Shown here piece by piece: positions 9,105 to 18,128 of a DNA stretch of 64,000 bases. Numbering within the stretch: position 1 is the first letter of the stretch; the number at the start of each line of letters is the position of its first letter. Source of the DNA: Halothiobacillus diazotrophicus (GTDB lineage Bacteria; Pseudomonadota; Gammaproteobacteria; Halothiobacillales; Halothiobacillaceae); the NCBI RefSeq assembly GCF_001663815.1, contig NZ_CP016027.1, positions 1,178,001 to 1,242,000 of the forward strand. Reading direction: 5' to 3'. A program made the position numbers and the translations under genes. The notes beneath the pieces were generated by a model. The model searched no databases. It was not told where the DNA came from and saw only the letters and a list, made by a program, of their open reading frames with translations.

Positions 9105-10685
9105 CTACCTGATCAATCCGAATCGACTGGTGTCGGAAGGCAACTCATAACGCCAGGTTTCCGACAGCACCTTCTTGCCGATGGCCAGGGTGGCATCAAC
9201 ATGAATCTCGCCACGCCCCGTCGGCGCCAACATCATGGACAAACGCCAGTGGCCCGGCTCGGGAAGCGGCACCACCGCCTGTTCGAGCACGTTGGCCGTC
9301 CCACCCGTGTCGATTTGCGCGATCACCGGGGAATTCGGTGCGAGCCCGCCCAGTTTTCCGCCCGCGAAATCCAGGTTGATGCGATAGGCCTTGTCCGTCT
9401 TGTCGTCCACATTGACCTTGGCGGTCCCGATCATGGGCCGACGAACCTCCGCCAGCGGTTCGTCCGCGACGGAACTGTCTCCGACGGTCAACGTATAGGC
9501 AAACGACACGGGGTGATCGGCGTCGACCGTGTCACTGGGCTGGAAGAAGACGATCTGGTTTTCATGCAGATCGCTGTTGGTCGGAATCTGCACCAGGACG
9601 ATCTTCCCCTTGCCGAAACCGGCCTCGGTGGTAATCCAAAGCGAGGGCCGTTTCTCGTAACGCGCAAGCACATCCTCGAAATAGCAGAATCGCTTCTGGC
9701 GTTGCATGAAGCCAAAACCCCGAATTCCGTCGGCATCGAACTGGTTGATGCGCAATTCCGACGGATTGCGTAATGAGCGATAGACCCAGTTCCCTTCCCC
9801 CAGGTGCATCAGCAGGCCATCCGACTCGAACACACCGGGCCGCCACTGCCCGGCGGGCCGCTGGCCGATCTGTCCATAGAAATACATGGTCGACAAGGGA
9901 GCAAGTCCCACCCGCGCGATGCGCGTACGCGGAAAGAGGCTGGCGGTCACGTGCACCGACACCCGTTCACCATCCGGTCGGATCACGAACTCGTAGGCAC
10001 CGGTCAGCGACTGGCCATCGAGCAGGGCATAAATGGTCATGTGGTGGTCGGCCGGATCGGGACGGACGAGCCAGAACTTGGTGAACATCGGGAACTGTTC
10101 GCCCTGGGGCAGACCAGTGTCGATGGCGACGCCGCGGGCATGGGCACCCTCCACCTGATTGGCGGCTACCACACTGAGCTGCGTACCGCCCAGAAACGTC
10201 AGCAGAAGATCCTTCGCGTCCTGGCCGGACAGGGGGTAATCCACCGAAAAACCGGCAAAGCCGAGGTTCGCCGGAACGCTCTGGGCAAAACTGGGACTGG
10301 GCCAATCGAACTGGCCCTTGTCGAAGACGATCGGTGCGACCGACTGGGGCGTCACCTCATACAGTTCGACCGGTCGCTGGTAGATATAGCCGGCTGCGAT
10401 CGGCAAAACGCTGAACCGACTCGACGACCATAGCTGTGCGCTCGGCTTGAACGCGATTCGGCCATAGGTGGATTTGTCGATCTGGGTCAACGTCTCAGGA
10501 ATCTTCGGTACCGGCTGATAGCCCGAGGAAGCCAGTTGCTTGGCCTGAATCACCACATCGTTCAGTCCGAATGCGTTGGCGGTGGAACTCATACCTCCCA
10601 AAGCCAGAAATAGAGCCCCCACCGCAGCCAGCGTAATTCTCGAAGACCGAACCCACCGCGCGGAACTTACTCTCAAACAACGCAT
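9105..10685 (-). CDS. opgG: Glucans biosynthesis protein G (OpgG/MdoG)
   Basis: Periplasmic protein required for assembly and branching of osmoregulated periplasmic glucans. The 526 residues begin with a Sec-type signal (basic RSSRITL, hydrophobic AAVGALFLALGG, cleavage near TANA). The mature protein starts FGLNDVV and carries the MdoG beta-sandwich motifs seen in its paralogue at 4857-6581 (GLPQGEQFP, YALLDGQSLTGAYEF, RGFGFMQRQ, YEKRPSLW). It heads the opg operon. The start is uncertain: ATG 10712 would add nine residues, and neither start has a strong ribosome site. Confidence 0.9.
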   Translation of the reverse strand: MRCLRVSSARWVRSSRITLAAVGALFLALGGMSSTANAFGLNDVVIQAKQLASSGYQPVPKIPETLTQIDKSTYGRIAFKPSAQLWSSSRFSVLPIAAGYIYQRPVELYEVTPQSVAPIVFDKGQFDWPSPSFAQSVPANLGFAGFSVDYPLSGQDAKDLLLTFLGGTQLSVVAANQVEGAHARGVAIDTGLPQGEQFPMFTKFWLVRPDPADHHMTIYALLDGQSLTGAYEFVIRPDGERVSVHVTASLFPRTRIARVGLAPLSTMYFYGQIGQRPAGQWRPGVFESDGLLMHLGEGNWVYRSLRNPSELRINQFDADGIRGFGFMQRQKRFCYFEDVLARYEKRPSLWITTEAGFGKGKIVLVQIPTNSDLHENQIVFFQPSDTVDADHPVSFAYTLTVGDSSVADEPLAEVRRPMIGTAKVNVDDKTDKAYRINLDFAGGKLGGLAPNSPVIAQIDTGGTANVLEQAVVPLPEPGHWRLSMMLAPTGRGEIHVDATLAIGKKVLSETWRYELPSDTSRFGLIR

Positions 10686-11164
10686 AAAAGTCCAATTTTG
10701 TATAGTGATCATCGATAACTTGACGCTGTGTCAGAAACCGCCTGCAATCCACATCTGCCAAAACCCAAGTTAAGCTTTAGCAGCATCCTTCATAAGTTTC
10801 ACTCCGAACTGCCTACAATAAATTAAATCATCATGCATTCATACTGCACAGGCACGGGGAGACGTGTCCCCTGACCAGCCAACCGGGCTCGACCGTGGCG
10901 GCTCTACAACGACCCACACCTTTGTGCCCAATCTATCGTTCAGAGCCACATATCCCAGCCTTGAAATCGCCTGCGGACGAATGTCGCCGCTAAAGACGTA
11001 AAGGTCTGGGCAACCGCGACAATACCGATTGAACACGCTCGCCTGGAACCAGTTTGGACGACAGGAACGAACATCAGATCGGCAAGAAACAATATCTTCG
11101 GGACCGGGCCGCCCCCAGTGTGCCGAAGATCGTGCGGGAAGAGCTTTCCGGTCAGCCGAACGGA
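10686..11164. other. 479-base region without a convincing gene
   Basis: Between opgG and the PAS gene. The part next to opgG (about 10686-10840) is relatively AT-rich and is the likely opgG promoter region. The rest contains short overlapping frames on both strands, for example 10839-11168 minus, with atypical composition and no family match I know. I see no clear repeat or terminator. Confidence 0.5.
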
Positions 11165-11719
11165 TCAACCGCGCTGGGAAAGCACCATCTGACCGAGGTT
11201 CTCGTAGCCTTTACGTTGGACGAATTTGCAGAGCAAATCCTTTGCGGGGCCATACCGACGCTCATCTCGGAAGCCAGATGCCTGTTCCGCCTCGCGCAAT
11301 CGGCGGAATAAATCTTCCCAGATCGGGATCAGGTCCGCCCGCGGAAGAAAGCGGGCCGAGGTATACCCGATCGGTCGGTTGTCCTGCCTCAAGATCGCAA
11401 CCCGAGTCATCACCCAATAGTGATCGCCGTTCTTGCAGCGATTCTTCACGATGCCGTAAAACTCCTCACCAGCCTGAATCCGTTGCCACATCAGGTAGTA
11501 GACGGTATCGGGCATATCGGGATGCCGCAAAATGTTGTGTGGTTGACCGATCAGTTCCTCGACCGAGTACCCGGAAGTGTCCGCGAGCGACTGACTGGCG
11601 TGGGTGATGATGCCTTGCAGGTCGGTTTTGGACTGCAAGGCGCGATGCGAGCCCAAACCGATCACGCGATTCGTGACCTGACGGATGTCGACCGGCGGGT
11701 GATAGCCCATGGATAGCAT
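11165..11719 (-). CDS. Stand-alone Aer-type PAS sensor protein
   Basis: A 184-residue soluble protein that is mostly one PAS domain of the FAD-binding Aer subgroup: GYSVEELIGQPHNILRHPDM, then MWQRIQAGEEFYGIVKNR and KNGDHYWVMTRV. The tryptophan after the RHPDM helix, conserved in Aer, is present. Unlike Aer it has no membrane segment, HAMP or methyl-accepting signalling domain; about 60 charged residues follow the PAS core. Redox or oxygen sensing is inferred from the domain; its output partner is unknown. The start is uncertain (GTG 11749, ATG 11719 or ATG 11710). Confidence 0.82.
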   Translation of the reverse strand: MLSMGYHPPVDIRQVTNRVIGLGSHRALQSKTDLQGIITHASQSLADTSGYSVEELIGQPHNILRHPDMPDTVYYLMWQRIQAGEEFYGIVKNRCKNGDHYWVMTRVAILRQDNRPIGYTSARFLPRADLIPIWEDLFRRLREAEQASGFRDERRYGPAKDLLCKFVQRKGYENLGQMVLSQRG

Positions 11720-12073
11720 GATGGGAGATACCTCATTGCTTGATTGCACGGATTGGTCGCGGCATCGGAAACAGGGTGAAAAATAGATGCCGCGTCATGA
11801 AAGTGACATGATCCAGGAGGCGATCATGAGAGCTCTCCCAATAATTTCAACCCAGTAGATTTGTCTGAAATAATCGCACCAAGTCGCATGGCGCACCTCT
11901 TCGAGGCAGTTTCGAACCGAGACTATATGCTGTTGCCCCTGGCAACCGGACTACCCGGCAAATTCTTTCATCAATGCCTCCTGTCATGCCCCCCAAAATG
12001 TCAGAATACGCTCCCTATGGGTCGACCCGACCGCCACCTTCTGACCTAGCCCCACGAAGGAACCCCGAGCCGA
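11720..12073. other. 354-base region between the PAS gene and dnaE
   Basis: Contains the divergent start regions of the PAS gene and dnaE. An AGGAGG at 11815-11820 precedes a 10-codon frame (11826-11858). No conserved gene is visible, and I see no strong sigma-70 match for dnaE. Confidence 0.5.
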
Positions 12074-15000
12074 ATGAGTTTTGTCCATCTCCATACCCAC
12101 AGCGAATTTTCCCTGGTCGACAGCACCCTGCGCATCAAGCCCATGCTGGCCGCCGCCCGCGATCGCGGCATGCCGGCCCTGGCGCTCACCGATCAGGGCA
12201 ATCTCTTCGCGATGGTGAAGTTCTACCAGGGGGCGATCAAGGCAGGGATCAAACCGATTCTGGGCGCGGATTGCTGGTTGGCCGACGACAAACAGCAGGT
12301 ATCGAGCCGGGTCGTCCTCCTCGCACAGAACAACGACGGATTCCGGCATCTCACTGAACTCCTTTCCCAGGGTTACTGCGAGGGACAGATCGACGGGCGC
12401 CCCACCCTCAAGCGCGAATGGCTGACGGTGGCCCAGTGCGAGGGCCTGATCGCCCTGAGCTGCAGCATGGGCGGCGGCGTGGGCGGCCCCATTGGACAAC
12501 GCCTGCTCCAGGGCAAACCCGCCGATCTCGAGGCCGAACTGGCTTTCTGGCTGGAACGGTTTCCGAATCGCTTCTATCTGGAATTGACCCGAACCGGTCG
12601 GCAGGACGAGGAAACCTACCTGCATGCCGCCGTCGAACTGGCACAGGCGCGAAATCTGCCCGTTGTGGCCACCAACGACGTCCGTTTCATGGATGCCGAC
12701 GATTTCGAGGCCCATGAACTGCGGGTGTGCATCCACGACGGACGGACGCTGGACGATCCGCGTCGGCCGCGCCTGTATTCCCCGCAGCAATACCTGCGCT
12801 CCGCCGAGGAGATGCAGTCCCTGTTCGCCGACATTCCCGAGGCCCTCGCCAACAGCGTGGCCATCGCCGAACGCTGCAACGTTACCCTGCGGCTGGGCAA
12901 GAACTTCCTGCCGAACTTCCCCACGCCCAACGGCGAGAGCGAAGCCGAATATCTGCGGACACTGAGCGAGCAGGGTCTGGCCTACCGTTTCGAGCGGGTA
13001 CCCGAAGAGCAGCATGCCGAATACCGGGCGCGACTGAACATCGAGCTGGACGTGATCATTCAGATGGGCTTCCCCGGCTACTTCCTGATCGTCGCAGACT
13101 TCATCCAGTGGGCGAAGCGCCAGTCGATTCCGGTCGGCCCGGGCCGGGGCTCCGGTGCGGGTTCGCTGGTCGCCTGGGCACTCCTGATCACGGACATCGA
13201 TCCGATCCCCTACGACCTGCTGTTCGAACGCTTCCTGAATCCCGAGCGGGTCTCGATGCCCGACTTCGACATCGACTTCTGCATGGAAGGCCGCGACCGG
13301 GTCATCGAATACGTGGCCGAACGCTATGGCCGCGCGGCGGTTTCGCAGATCGCCACCCACGGAACCATGGCGGCCAAGGCTGTCGTGCGCGATGTGGGCC
13401 GGGTCATGGGCTATCCCTACGGCTTCGTCGACCGCATCGCCAAGCTGATTCCGATGAAACCGGGGCTGGACGTCACCCTGGAGGACGCCCTCGGTCGGAC
13501 GGAGCGCTCGCAGAAGGAAGCCGAACGCTTCTCGGCCGAATTCCGTGATCTGTACGAACGCGACGAGGAAGTCCAGGCCATCGTGGACATGGGCATGGCG
13601 CTCGAGGGCCTGCCGCGGAACGTCGGCAAGCACGCAGGCGGCGTGGTGATCGCGCCCAGCAAGCTGACCGACTTCACGCCGATGTACTGCGAAGCCAACG
13701 GCGCCTCGGCGGCCTCCCAGCTCGACAAGGACGACGTCGAGGCCGTGGGTCTCGTCAAGTTCGACTTCCTGGGTCTGCGCAATCTCACGATCATCGACTG
13801 GGCACTGACCGCCATCAATGCGGAACAGAAAGCACGCGGCGCCCCCCCCGTCGACATCTCCGCCATTCCCCTGGACGATCCGGCCAGCTTCCAGCTGCTC
13901 AAGCGCTGCGAAACCACCGCCGTCTTCCAGCTCGAATCCCGCGGCATGAAGGATCTGATCCGTCGCCTGCAGCCGGATACCTTCGAAGACATCATCGCCC
14001 TCGTCGCCCTGTTCCGTCCCGGCCCGTTGCAGTCGGGCATGGTGGACGACTTCATCCTGCGCAAGAAAGGCGAGCAGCGGATTGAATACCTCCATCCCTG
14101 GCTGACCGAGGTCCTGACACCTACCTATGGGGTCATCGTCTACCAGGAACAGGTGATGCAGATCGCCCAGATCCTGGCGGGCTACACGCTGGGTGGCGCC
14201 GACCTGCTGCGGCGTGCCATGGGCAAGAAGAAGCCGGAGGAAATGGCCAAGCAACGGGCCATTTTCCTCGAGGGCGCGAAGAGCAAGGAAGTCGACCCGG
14301 ATCAGGCCGGCCACATCTTCGACCTGATGGAGAAATTCGCCGGCTACGGCTTCAACAAGTCGCACTCTGCCGCCTATGCGCTCGTCGCCTACCAGACCGC
14401 CTGGCTCAAGGCGCACTACCCGGCCCATTTCATGGCCGCCGTGCTCTCCGCCGATATGGACAACACGGACAAGATCGTCGGCCTGATCGGCGAGTGCCAA
14501 CGCATGAATCTTCAAGTCGTACCGCCGGACGTAAACCGCTGCGCCTACAAGTTCCAGGCCGCCGACGCCGGCACGATCATCTATGGTCTTGGCGCCATCA
14601 AGGGCGTGGGTGAAGGCGTGATCCAGCAGATCGTCCACGAACGGCAACGCGGCGGCCCGTTCCGGGACATGAACGATTTCTGCCAGCGCGTGGGCACCCA
14701 GGCGCTCAACAAGCGCGTACTGGAAGCCATGGTGCTCGCCGGAGCGCTGGATCAGCTCGGCCCGAACCGAGCCAGCCTGTTCGCGCATATCCCCGAGGCC
14801 ATGAAGGCGACCAACCAGCTGCAAAGCGCGCAGGAAGCGGGCATGGGCGACCTGTTCGGCGGGCTCGACACCCCGGAAACGGCCATCGCCGTTCCCATTC
14901 GGACCCTCGACCCCTGGCCCGATACCGAACAGCTGAAACAGGAAAAGAATACGCTGGGGCTTTATCTGACCGGCCACCCCATCAACGCCTTCAAGGCCGA

Positions 15001-15598
15001 ACTGGCCAAGATCGTCTCCGATTCGCTGGCCGACCTCGGCGAACGGCTGGATGCCCCCGCCCCCGGCACCTTCAGTCGCGGCGAACCCGTCACCGTAGCC
15101 GGCCTGTGCGTTGCCGAGCGCGTCGTCCGCCAGCAGAACGGCGACCGTCAGCTCTTCATCACGCTGGACGACGGTGGCGGGCGCTGCGAGGTACGCATTA
15201 CCGGCGACGACATCGACGCGCTGGCACCCTGGATCGGCATGGATCAGCTCGTGATCGTGGAGGGCGATGCGACTTTCGACAATTTCAGCGGCGGCGTCCG
15301 CGTACGTTGCAAGCGTCTGATGCCGCTGGAGCAGGCCCGATGCGAGCGGGCGCGCAGCCTGATGATCCGACTGGCGCCCGACGCCGGGGAAACGGAGATC
15401 GACAGTCTGCTCGACGTGCTCCAGAAGCACCGGGCGGAAGCTGACGGCGTGCCGGTGCATTGCCTCGTGCAATCACCGCTGGCACGCGCCGTGGTCCGGC
15501 TCGGTCCCTCTTGGCAGGTCCCGCCGACGGACCCGATACTGAACGACCTGGGCGAGAGACCCGGCGTCGATGAAGTACAGGTTCTGTACCGGCGCTGA
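12074..15598 (+). CDS. dnaE: DNA polymerase III alpha subunit
   Basis: Catalytic subunit of the replicative polymerase. The 1174 residues match the DnaE1 class. The N-terminal PHP domain begins FVHLHTHSEFSLVDST; the polymerase core holds GPGRGSGAGSLV and the catalytic aspartates of PDFDIDF near residue 396, with FNKSHSAAYALVAYQTAWLK further on. A helix-hairpin-helix segment, an OB-fold (VTVAGLCVAERVV) and the tau-binding tail follow. No intein or frameshift is visible. It is followed by a separate small gene with its own promoter. Confidence 0.97.
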   Translation: MSFVHLHTHSEFSLVDSTLRIKPMLAAARDRGMPALALTDQGNLFAMVKFYQGAIKAGIKPILGADCWLADDKQQVSSRVVLLAQNNDGFRHLTELLSQGYCEGQIDGRPTLKREWLTVAQCEGLIALSCSMGGGVGGPIGQRLLQGKPADLEAELAFWLERFPNRFYLELTRTGRQDEETYLHAAVELAQARNLPVVATNDVRFMDADDFEAHELRVCIHDGRTLDDPRRPRLYSPQQYLRSAEEMQSLFADIPEALANSVAIAERCNVTLRLGKNFLPNFPTPNGESEAEYLRTLSEQGLAYRFERVPEEQHAEYRARLNIELDVIIQMGFPGYFLIVADFIQWAKRQSIPVGPGRGSGAGSLVAWALLITDIDPIPYDLLFERFLNPERVSMPDFDIDFCMEGRDRVIEYVAERYGRAAVSQIATHGTMAAKAVVRDVGRVMGYPYGFVDRIAKLIPMKPGLDVTLEDALGRTERSQKEAERFSAEFRDLYERDEEVQAIVDMGMALEGLPRNVGKHAGGVVIAPSKLTDFTPMYCEANGASAASQLDKDDVEAVGLVKFDFLGLRNLTIIDWALTAINAEQKARGAPPVDISAIPLDDPASFQLLKRCETTAVFQLESRGMKDLIRRLQPDTFEDIIALVALFRPGPLQSGMVDDFILRKKGEQRIEYLHPWLTEVLTPTYGVIVYQEQVMQIAQILAGYTLGGADLLRRAMGKKKPEEMAKQRAIFLEGAKSKEVDPDQAGHIFDLMEKFAGYGFNKSHSAAYALVAYQTAWLKAHYPAHFMAAVLSADMDNTDKIVGLIGECQRMNLQVVPPDVNRCAYKFQAADAGTIIYGLGAIKGVGEGVIQQIVHERQRGGPFRDMNDFCQRVGTQALNKRVLEAMVLAGALDQLGPNRASLFAHIPEAMKATNQLQSAQEAGMGDLFGGLDTPETAIAVPIRTLDPWPDTEQLKQEKNTLGLYLTGHPINAFKAELAKIVSDSLADLGERLDAPAPGTFSRGEPVTVAGLCVAERVVRQQNGDRQLFITLDDGGGRCEVRITGDDIDALAPWIGMDQLVIVEGDATFDNFSGGVRVRCKRLMPLEQARCERARSLMIRLAPDAGETEIDSLLDVLQKHRAEADGVPVHCLVQSPLARAVVRLGPSWQVPPTDPILNDLGERPGVDEVQVLYRR

Positions 15599-15643
15599 CC
15601 GGAAGCCCGAAAAATTAACGTCAATTATTGTAGGGATTATCGC

Positions 15644-15649
15644 TATACT
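15644..15649 (+). promoter_or_regulatory. Probable -10 element for the YdcH-like gene
   Basis: A perfect TATACT hexamer lies 40 bases before the start codon in a short AT-rich patch. The upstream -35 position is weak, so only the -10 is claimed. Confidence 0.45.
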
Positions 15650-15688
15650 GCCGCCGCCTTTCAATCTTCAGCCTGGAGAACAGCGACC

Positions 15689-15928
15689 ATGCAGATCGAA
15701 CACCACGACCTCGTGCACGAATTTCCGGAATTCAAGGAAAAAATCCATCAGCTCAAGATGGATAACCACCACTTCGCCCGTCTGTTCGAGGCCTACCACA
15801 ACCTCAACAACGAAATCGAACAGGCCGAGAAAAACGACCTGCCGATCAGCGATGAGCATGCGGAAACCCTGAAGAAGCAACGGCTGGAACTCAAGGATCA
15901 GCTCTATCAGATGCTGACTTCCGCCTGA
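15689..15928 (+). CDS. YdcH family protein (DUF465)
   Basis: A 79-residue, highly charged helical protein matching the YdcH/DUF465 family. The core reads FPEFKEKIHQLKMDNHHFARL, followed by YHNLNNEIEQAE and a C-terminal LKKQRLELKDQLYQML coiled-coil helix. Members are small cytosolic proteins of unknown function. A TGGAGA ribosome site precedes the ATG and a TATACT element lies upstream, so it is probably monocistronic. Confidence 0.88.
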   Translation: MQIEHHDLVHEFPEFKEKIHQLKMDNHHFARLFEAYHNLNNEIEQAEKNDLPISDEHAETLKKQRLELKDQLYQMLTSA

Positions 15929-15959
15929 TTGCCCTGCGACGCCCGTGCGTCGCCAACGA

Positions 15960-16110
15960 TCACTCGGTCCCGGTCTTTTCAAACAATGCCAGGGCCTTCT
16001 TCACCTCGGCGATATGCGTCAATGCCGGGCCGCCGCCCATCAGGATGGCCACCTCGCAGACCTCGATGATCTCTGCGTGCGTCACCCCGGCCTTCAGGGC
16101 CCGATTCGGC
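15960..16110 (-). pseudogene. C-terminal remnant of a carboxymuconolactone decarboxylase/AhpD-like gene
   Basis: About 50 codons on the minus strand encode the family's C-terminal helices (RALKAGVTHAEIIEVCEVAILMGGGPALTHI...). The conserved CxxC-containing first half is missing, and the upstream in-frame residues (many Cys and Arg) do not resemble the family. No promoter or ribosome site supports independent expression. It reads as a 5'-truncated relic, with the break near the region upstream of the pyruvate kinase-like gene. Confidence 0.65.
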
Positions 16111-16184
16111 GTGACGCCCATTCGATACCTGCCGAAACAACGGGTTAACAGGCAGCACTTGGAACGCAGGGAACCACGTCGTTC

Positions 16185-16237
16185 ATGACAGCAACATGAA
16201 GCTGTCATCTGTATCGCCTATAGATACCTGTCATCTG
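16185..16237 (+). promoter_or_regulatory. Inverted and direct CTGTCAT-type repeats upstream of the pyruvate kinase-like gene
   Basis: ATGACAGC (16185-16192) and GCTGTCAT (16201-16208) form a perfect 8-bp inverted repeat with an 8-base spacer. CTGTCATCTG occurs at 16202-16211 and again at 16228-16237, 26 bases apart. Between them GTATC and GATAC form a further 5-bp inverted repeat around TATAG. The cluster ends 21 bases before the chosen start codon, so it is a candidate operator or leader structure. Confidence 0.5.
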
Positions 16238-16258
16238 CTGAGCGACTGGAACTCGATC

Positions 16259-18106
16259 ATGCGCGAACAAGCCATCCACCCGGCCCATGAACTGCTGGAA
16301 GAGATCGACGCACTGCGCCAGGCAGGCCTCCGCCTGGAGGCTCGCTATGCCGAAATGCTGGACGAGATCGATCCGAACTATCGGGCCAGTGCAAAGAATC
16401 TCCTGCACTATCTCGGGGTTCGGCAACACGACATTCGACAGCTGCAATGGGAACTGTCCCAACTGGGTCTTTCCTCCTTCGGGATATTGGAAACCCACGT
16501 CATGGCCTCGCTGAATGCCGTATCGGAACGGCTGAACGATTCCACCGATGGCCCAACGACGGAACCACCGTCCGAACCGGTCGATTTCCGATCGGGTATC
16601 GAACACCTGAAAGCCCACACCCGCGACCTGCTGGGCGACGGACGAAGCGACCGGGAAGTCCGCTTGATGGTCACCCTGCCCAACGAGGCCGTCACCGACT
16701 CAACCCTGATTCCCAGCCTCATCGAGGCCGGCATGGAAATCGCCCGCATCAACTGCGCCCATGACGATGTCTCCGCCTGGCGGCAGATGATCGCGCAGGT
16801 GCGCAACGCCGCGCTGACGCAAGGCCGCTCCTGCCGAATCCAGGCTGATCTTGCGGGACCAAAATCACGCACAGGCAGCATCCAGGCACAGGGGCGCCTG
16901 CTGAAAATCCGACCGAAACGGGATTTCCGCGGCCGCGTCGTCCAACCGGCACGACTCTGGGTCAGCGGCCCGGACGCACCCACTGCCCCCCCAACCCCGG
17001 ACATCCCCCAACTCATGCTGCACAGTGAGCACACGGGGCGCCCGTGGGGTAGCCTGGAATCCGGCACCCGCTTCACGTTGACCGACGCGCGCAGCCACCA
17101 CTGTCTCGGCTGGCTGATCGAACAGACGACGGACGGTCTTCTGATCGGTTTCGCGCAAACCGTCTATATCGAGGAGGAAACGCCACTGAGCGCCCTTGAT
17201 CCCCACGTTCTGAGCGGCCGACTGATTGGCACGCCGGTGGTGCCTGAGGAAATCCGTCTGAACGTCGGCGACACGCTGATTCTGACACGTGCCGACGAGC
17301 CGGGAACGGCGGCCCGAACCATCGAGGACCGCGTCGTACCCGCCCGCTTGCATTGCACCCTGGAAGCCGCATTCACGGAGGCCCGTCGGGACCAGTCGGT
17401 ATGGCTCGACGACGGTCGGATCGGTGCGCTGATCACGGCCAACGATGGCGACGAAATCACCTTGACCATCACGCACGCCGCCCCCGGCGGGAGTCGGATC
17501 AAGGAAGAAAAAGGCATAAATTTTCCCGATACGGATTTCCATGCGACCGCCCTGACGGACAAGGATCTCGCCGACCTTGCCGATCTCGCCCACGAGATCG
17601 ACATCGTCGCGCTCTCGTTTCTGCGCCGCCCCTCCGACGTGGCACTTCTGCAGGATCATCTCAACCGTCTGGATGCGTGCCAGCTGGGCATCGTGCTCAA
17701 GATCGAGAACCGTCAGGCTTTCCGGCATCTGCCGCGCATCCTGCTGACGGGCATGCGCAGCCCCCGCCTCGGGGTCATGATCGCCCGGGGCGACCTTGCC
17801 GTGGAACTGGGCTTCGAGCGCCTGTCGGAAGTGCAGGAGGAAATTCTCTGGCTCTGCGAGGCGGCCCACATTCCGGTGATCTGGGCCACCCAGATCCTGG
17901 AGAACATGGCCAAGAGCGGCGCCCCTTCCCGCCCGGAGGTGACCGATGCCGCCATGAGCATCCGGGCGGAGTGCGTGATGCTGAACAAGGGGCCGCACAT
18001 CGTCGAAACCCTCCGTTTCCTCGGGGCGGTGCTGGGCCGCATGGAGGGCCACTACAACAAGCGGATGGCCATGCGCCGCAAGCTGACGATCGCAGATTTC
18101 GACTGA
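16259..18106 (+). CDS. Pyruvate kinase-like protein with an N-terminal helical extension
   Basis: A 615-residue protein whose second part is a pyruvate kinase barrel: MVTLPNEAVTDSTL, ARINCAHDD, the DLAGPKSRTG substrate loop, a B-domain insert, KIENRQAF with the catalytic lysine, MIARGDLAVEL, and WATQILENMAKSGAPSRPE. The allosteric C-terminal domain of classic pyruvate kinases is missing, and about 120 helical residues precede the barrel. Active-site residues look largely intact, but NFSHG and GKG-type loops are altered, so activity is unproved. ATG 16259 is chosen over 16196, which lies inside the repeat region. It converges with the phosphoketolase gene. Confidence 0.82.
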   Translation: MREQAIHPAHELLEEIDALRQAGLRLEARYAEMLDEIDPNYRASAKNLLHYLGVRQHDIRQLQWELSQLGLSSFGILETHVMASLNAVSERLNDSTDGPTTEPPSEPVDFRSGIEHLKAHTRDLLGDGRSDREVRLMVTLPNEAVTDSTLIPSLIEAGMEIARINCAHDDVSAWRQMIAQVRNAALTQGRSCRIQADLAGPKSRTGSIQAQGRLLKIRPKRDFRGRVVQPARLWVSGPDAPTAPPTPDIPQLMLHSEHTGRPWGSLESGTRFTLTDARSHHCLGWLIEQTTDGLLIGFAQTVYIEEETPLSALDPHVLSGRLIGTPVVPEEIRLNVGDTLILTRADEPGTAARTIEDRVVPARLHCTLEAAFTEARRDQSVWLDDGRIGALITANDGDEITLTITHAAPGGSRIKEEKGINFPDTDFHATALTDKDLADLADLAHEIDIVALSFLRRPSDVALLQDHLNRLDACQLGIVLKIENRQAFRHLPRILLTGMRSPRLGVMIARGDLAVELGFERLSEVQEEILWLCEAAHIPVIWATQILENMAKSGAPSRPEVTDAAMSIRAECVMLNKGPHIVETLRFLGAVLGRMEGHYNKRMAMRRKLTIADFD

Positions 18107-18128
18107 CCGCGATAGACGGGTACCGAGT

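Noticed and set aside
10839-11168. Minus-strand frame of 109 codons between opgG and the PAS gene
   Set aside because: Arg/Pro/Ser-rich composition, no ribosome site and no family resemblance; looks like a chance frame in GC-rich DNA.
11815-11858. A 10-codon frame with a perfect AGGAGG Shine-Dalgarno (MRALPIISTQ) upstream of dnaE
   Set aside because: Too short to assign, with no attenuator structure or relation to dnaE visible; kept only as part of the intergenic note.
12000-15480. Very long minus-strand open frame across dnaE
   Set aside because: Antisense shadow produced by the high-GC codon pattern of dnaE; its translation has no domain features.
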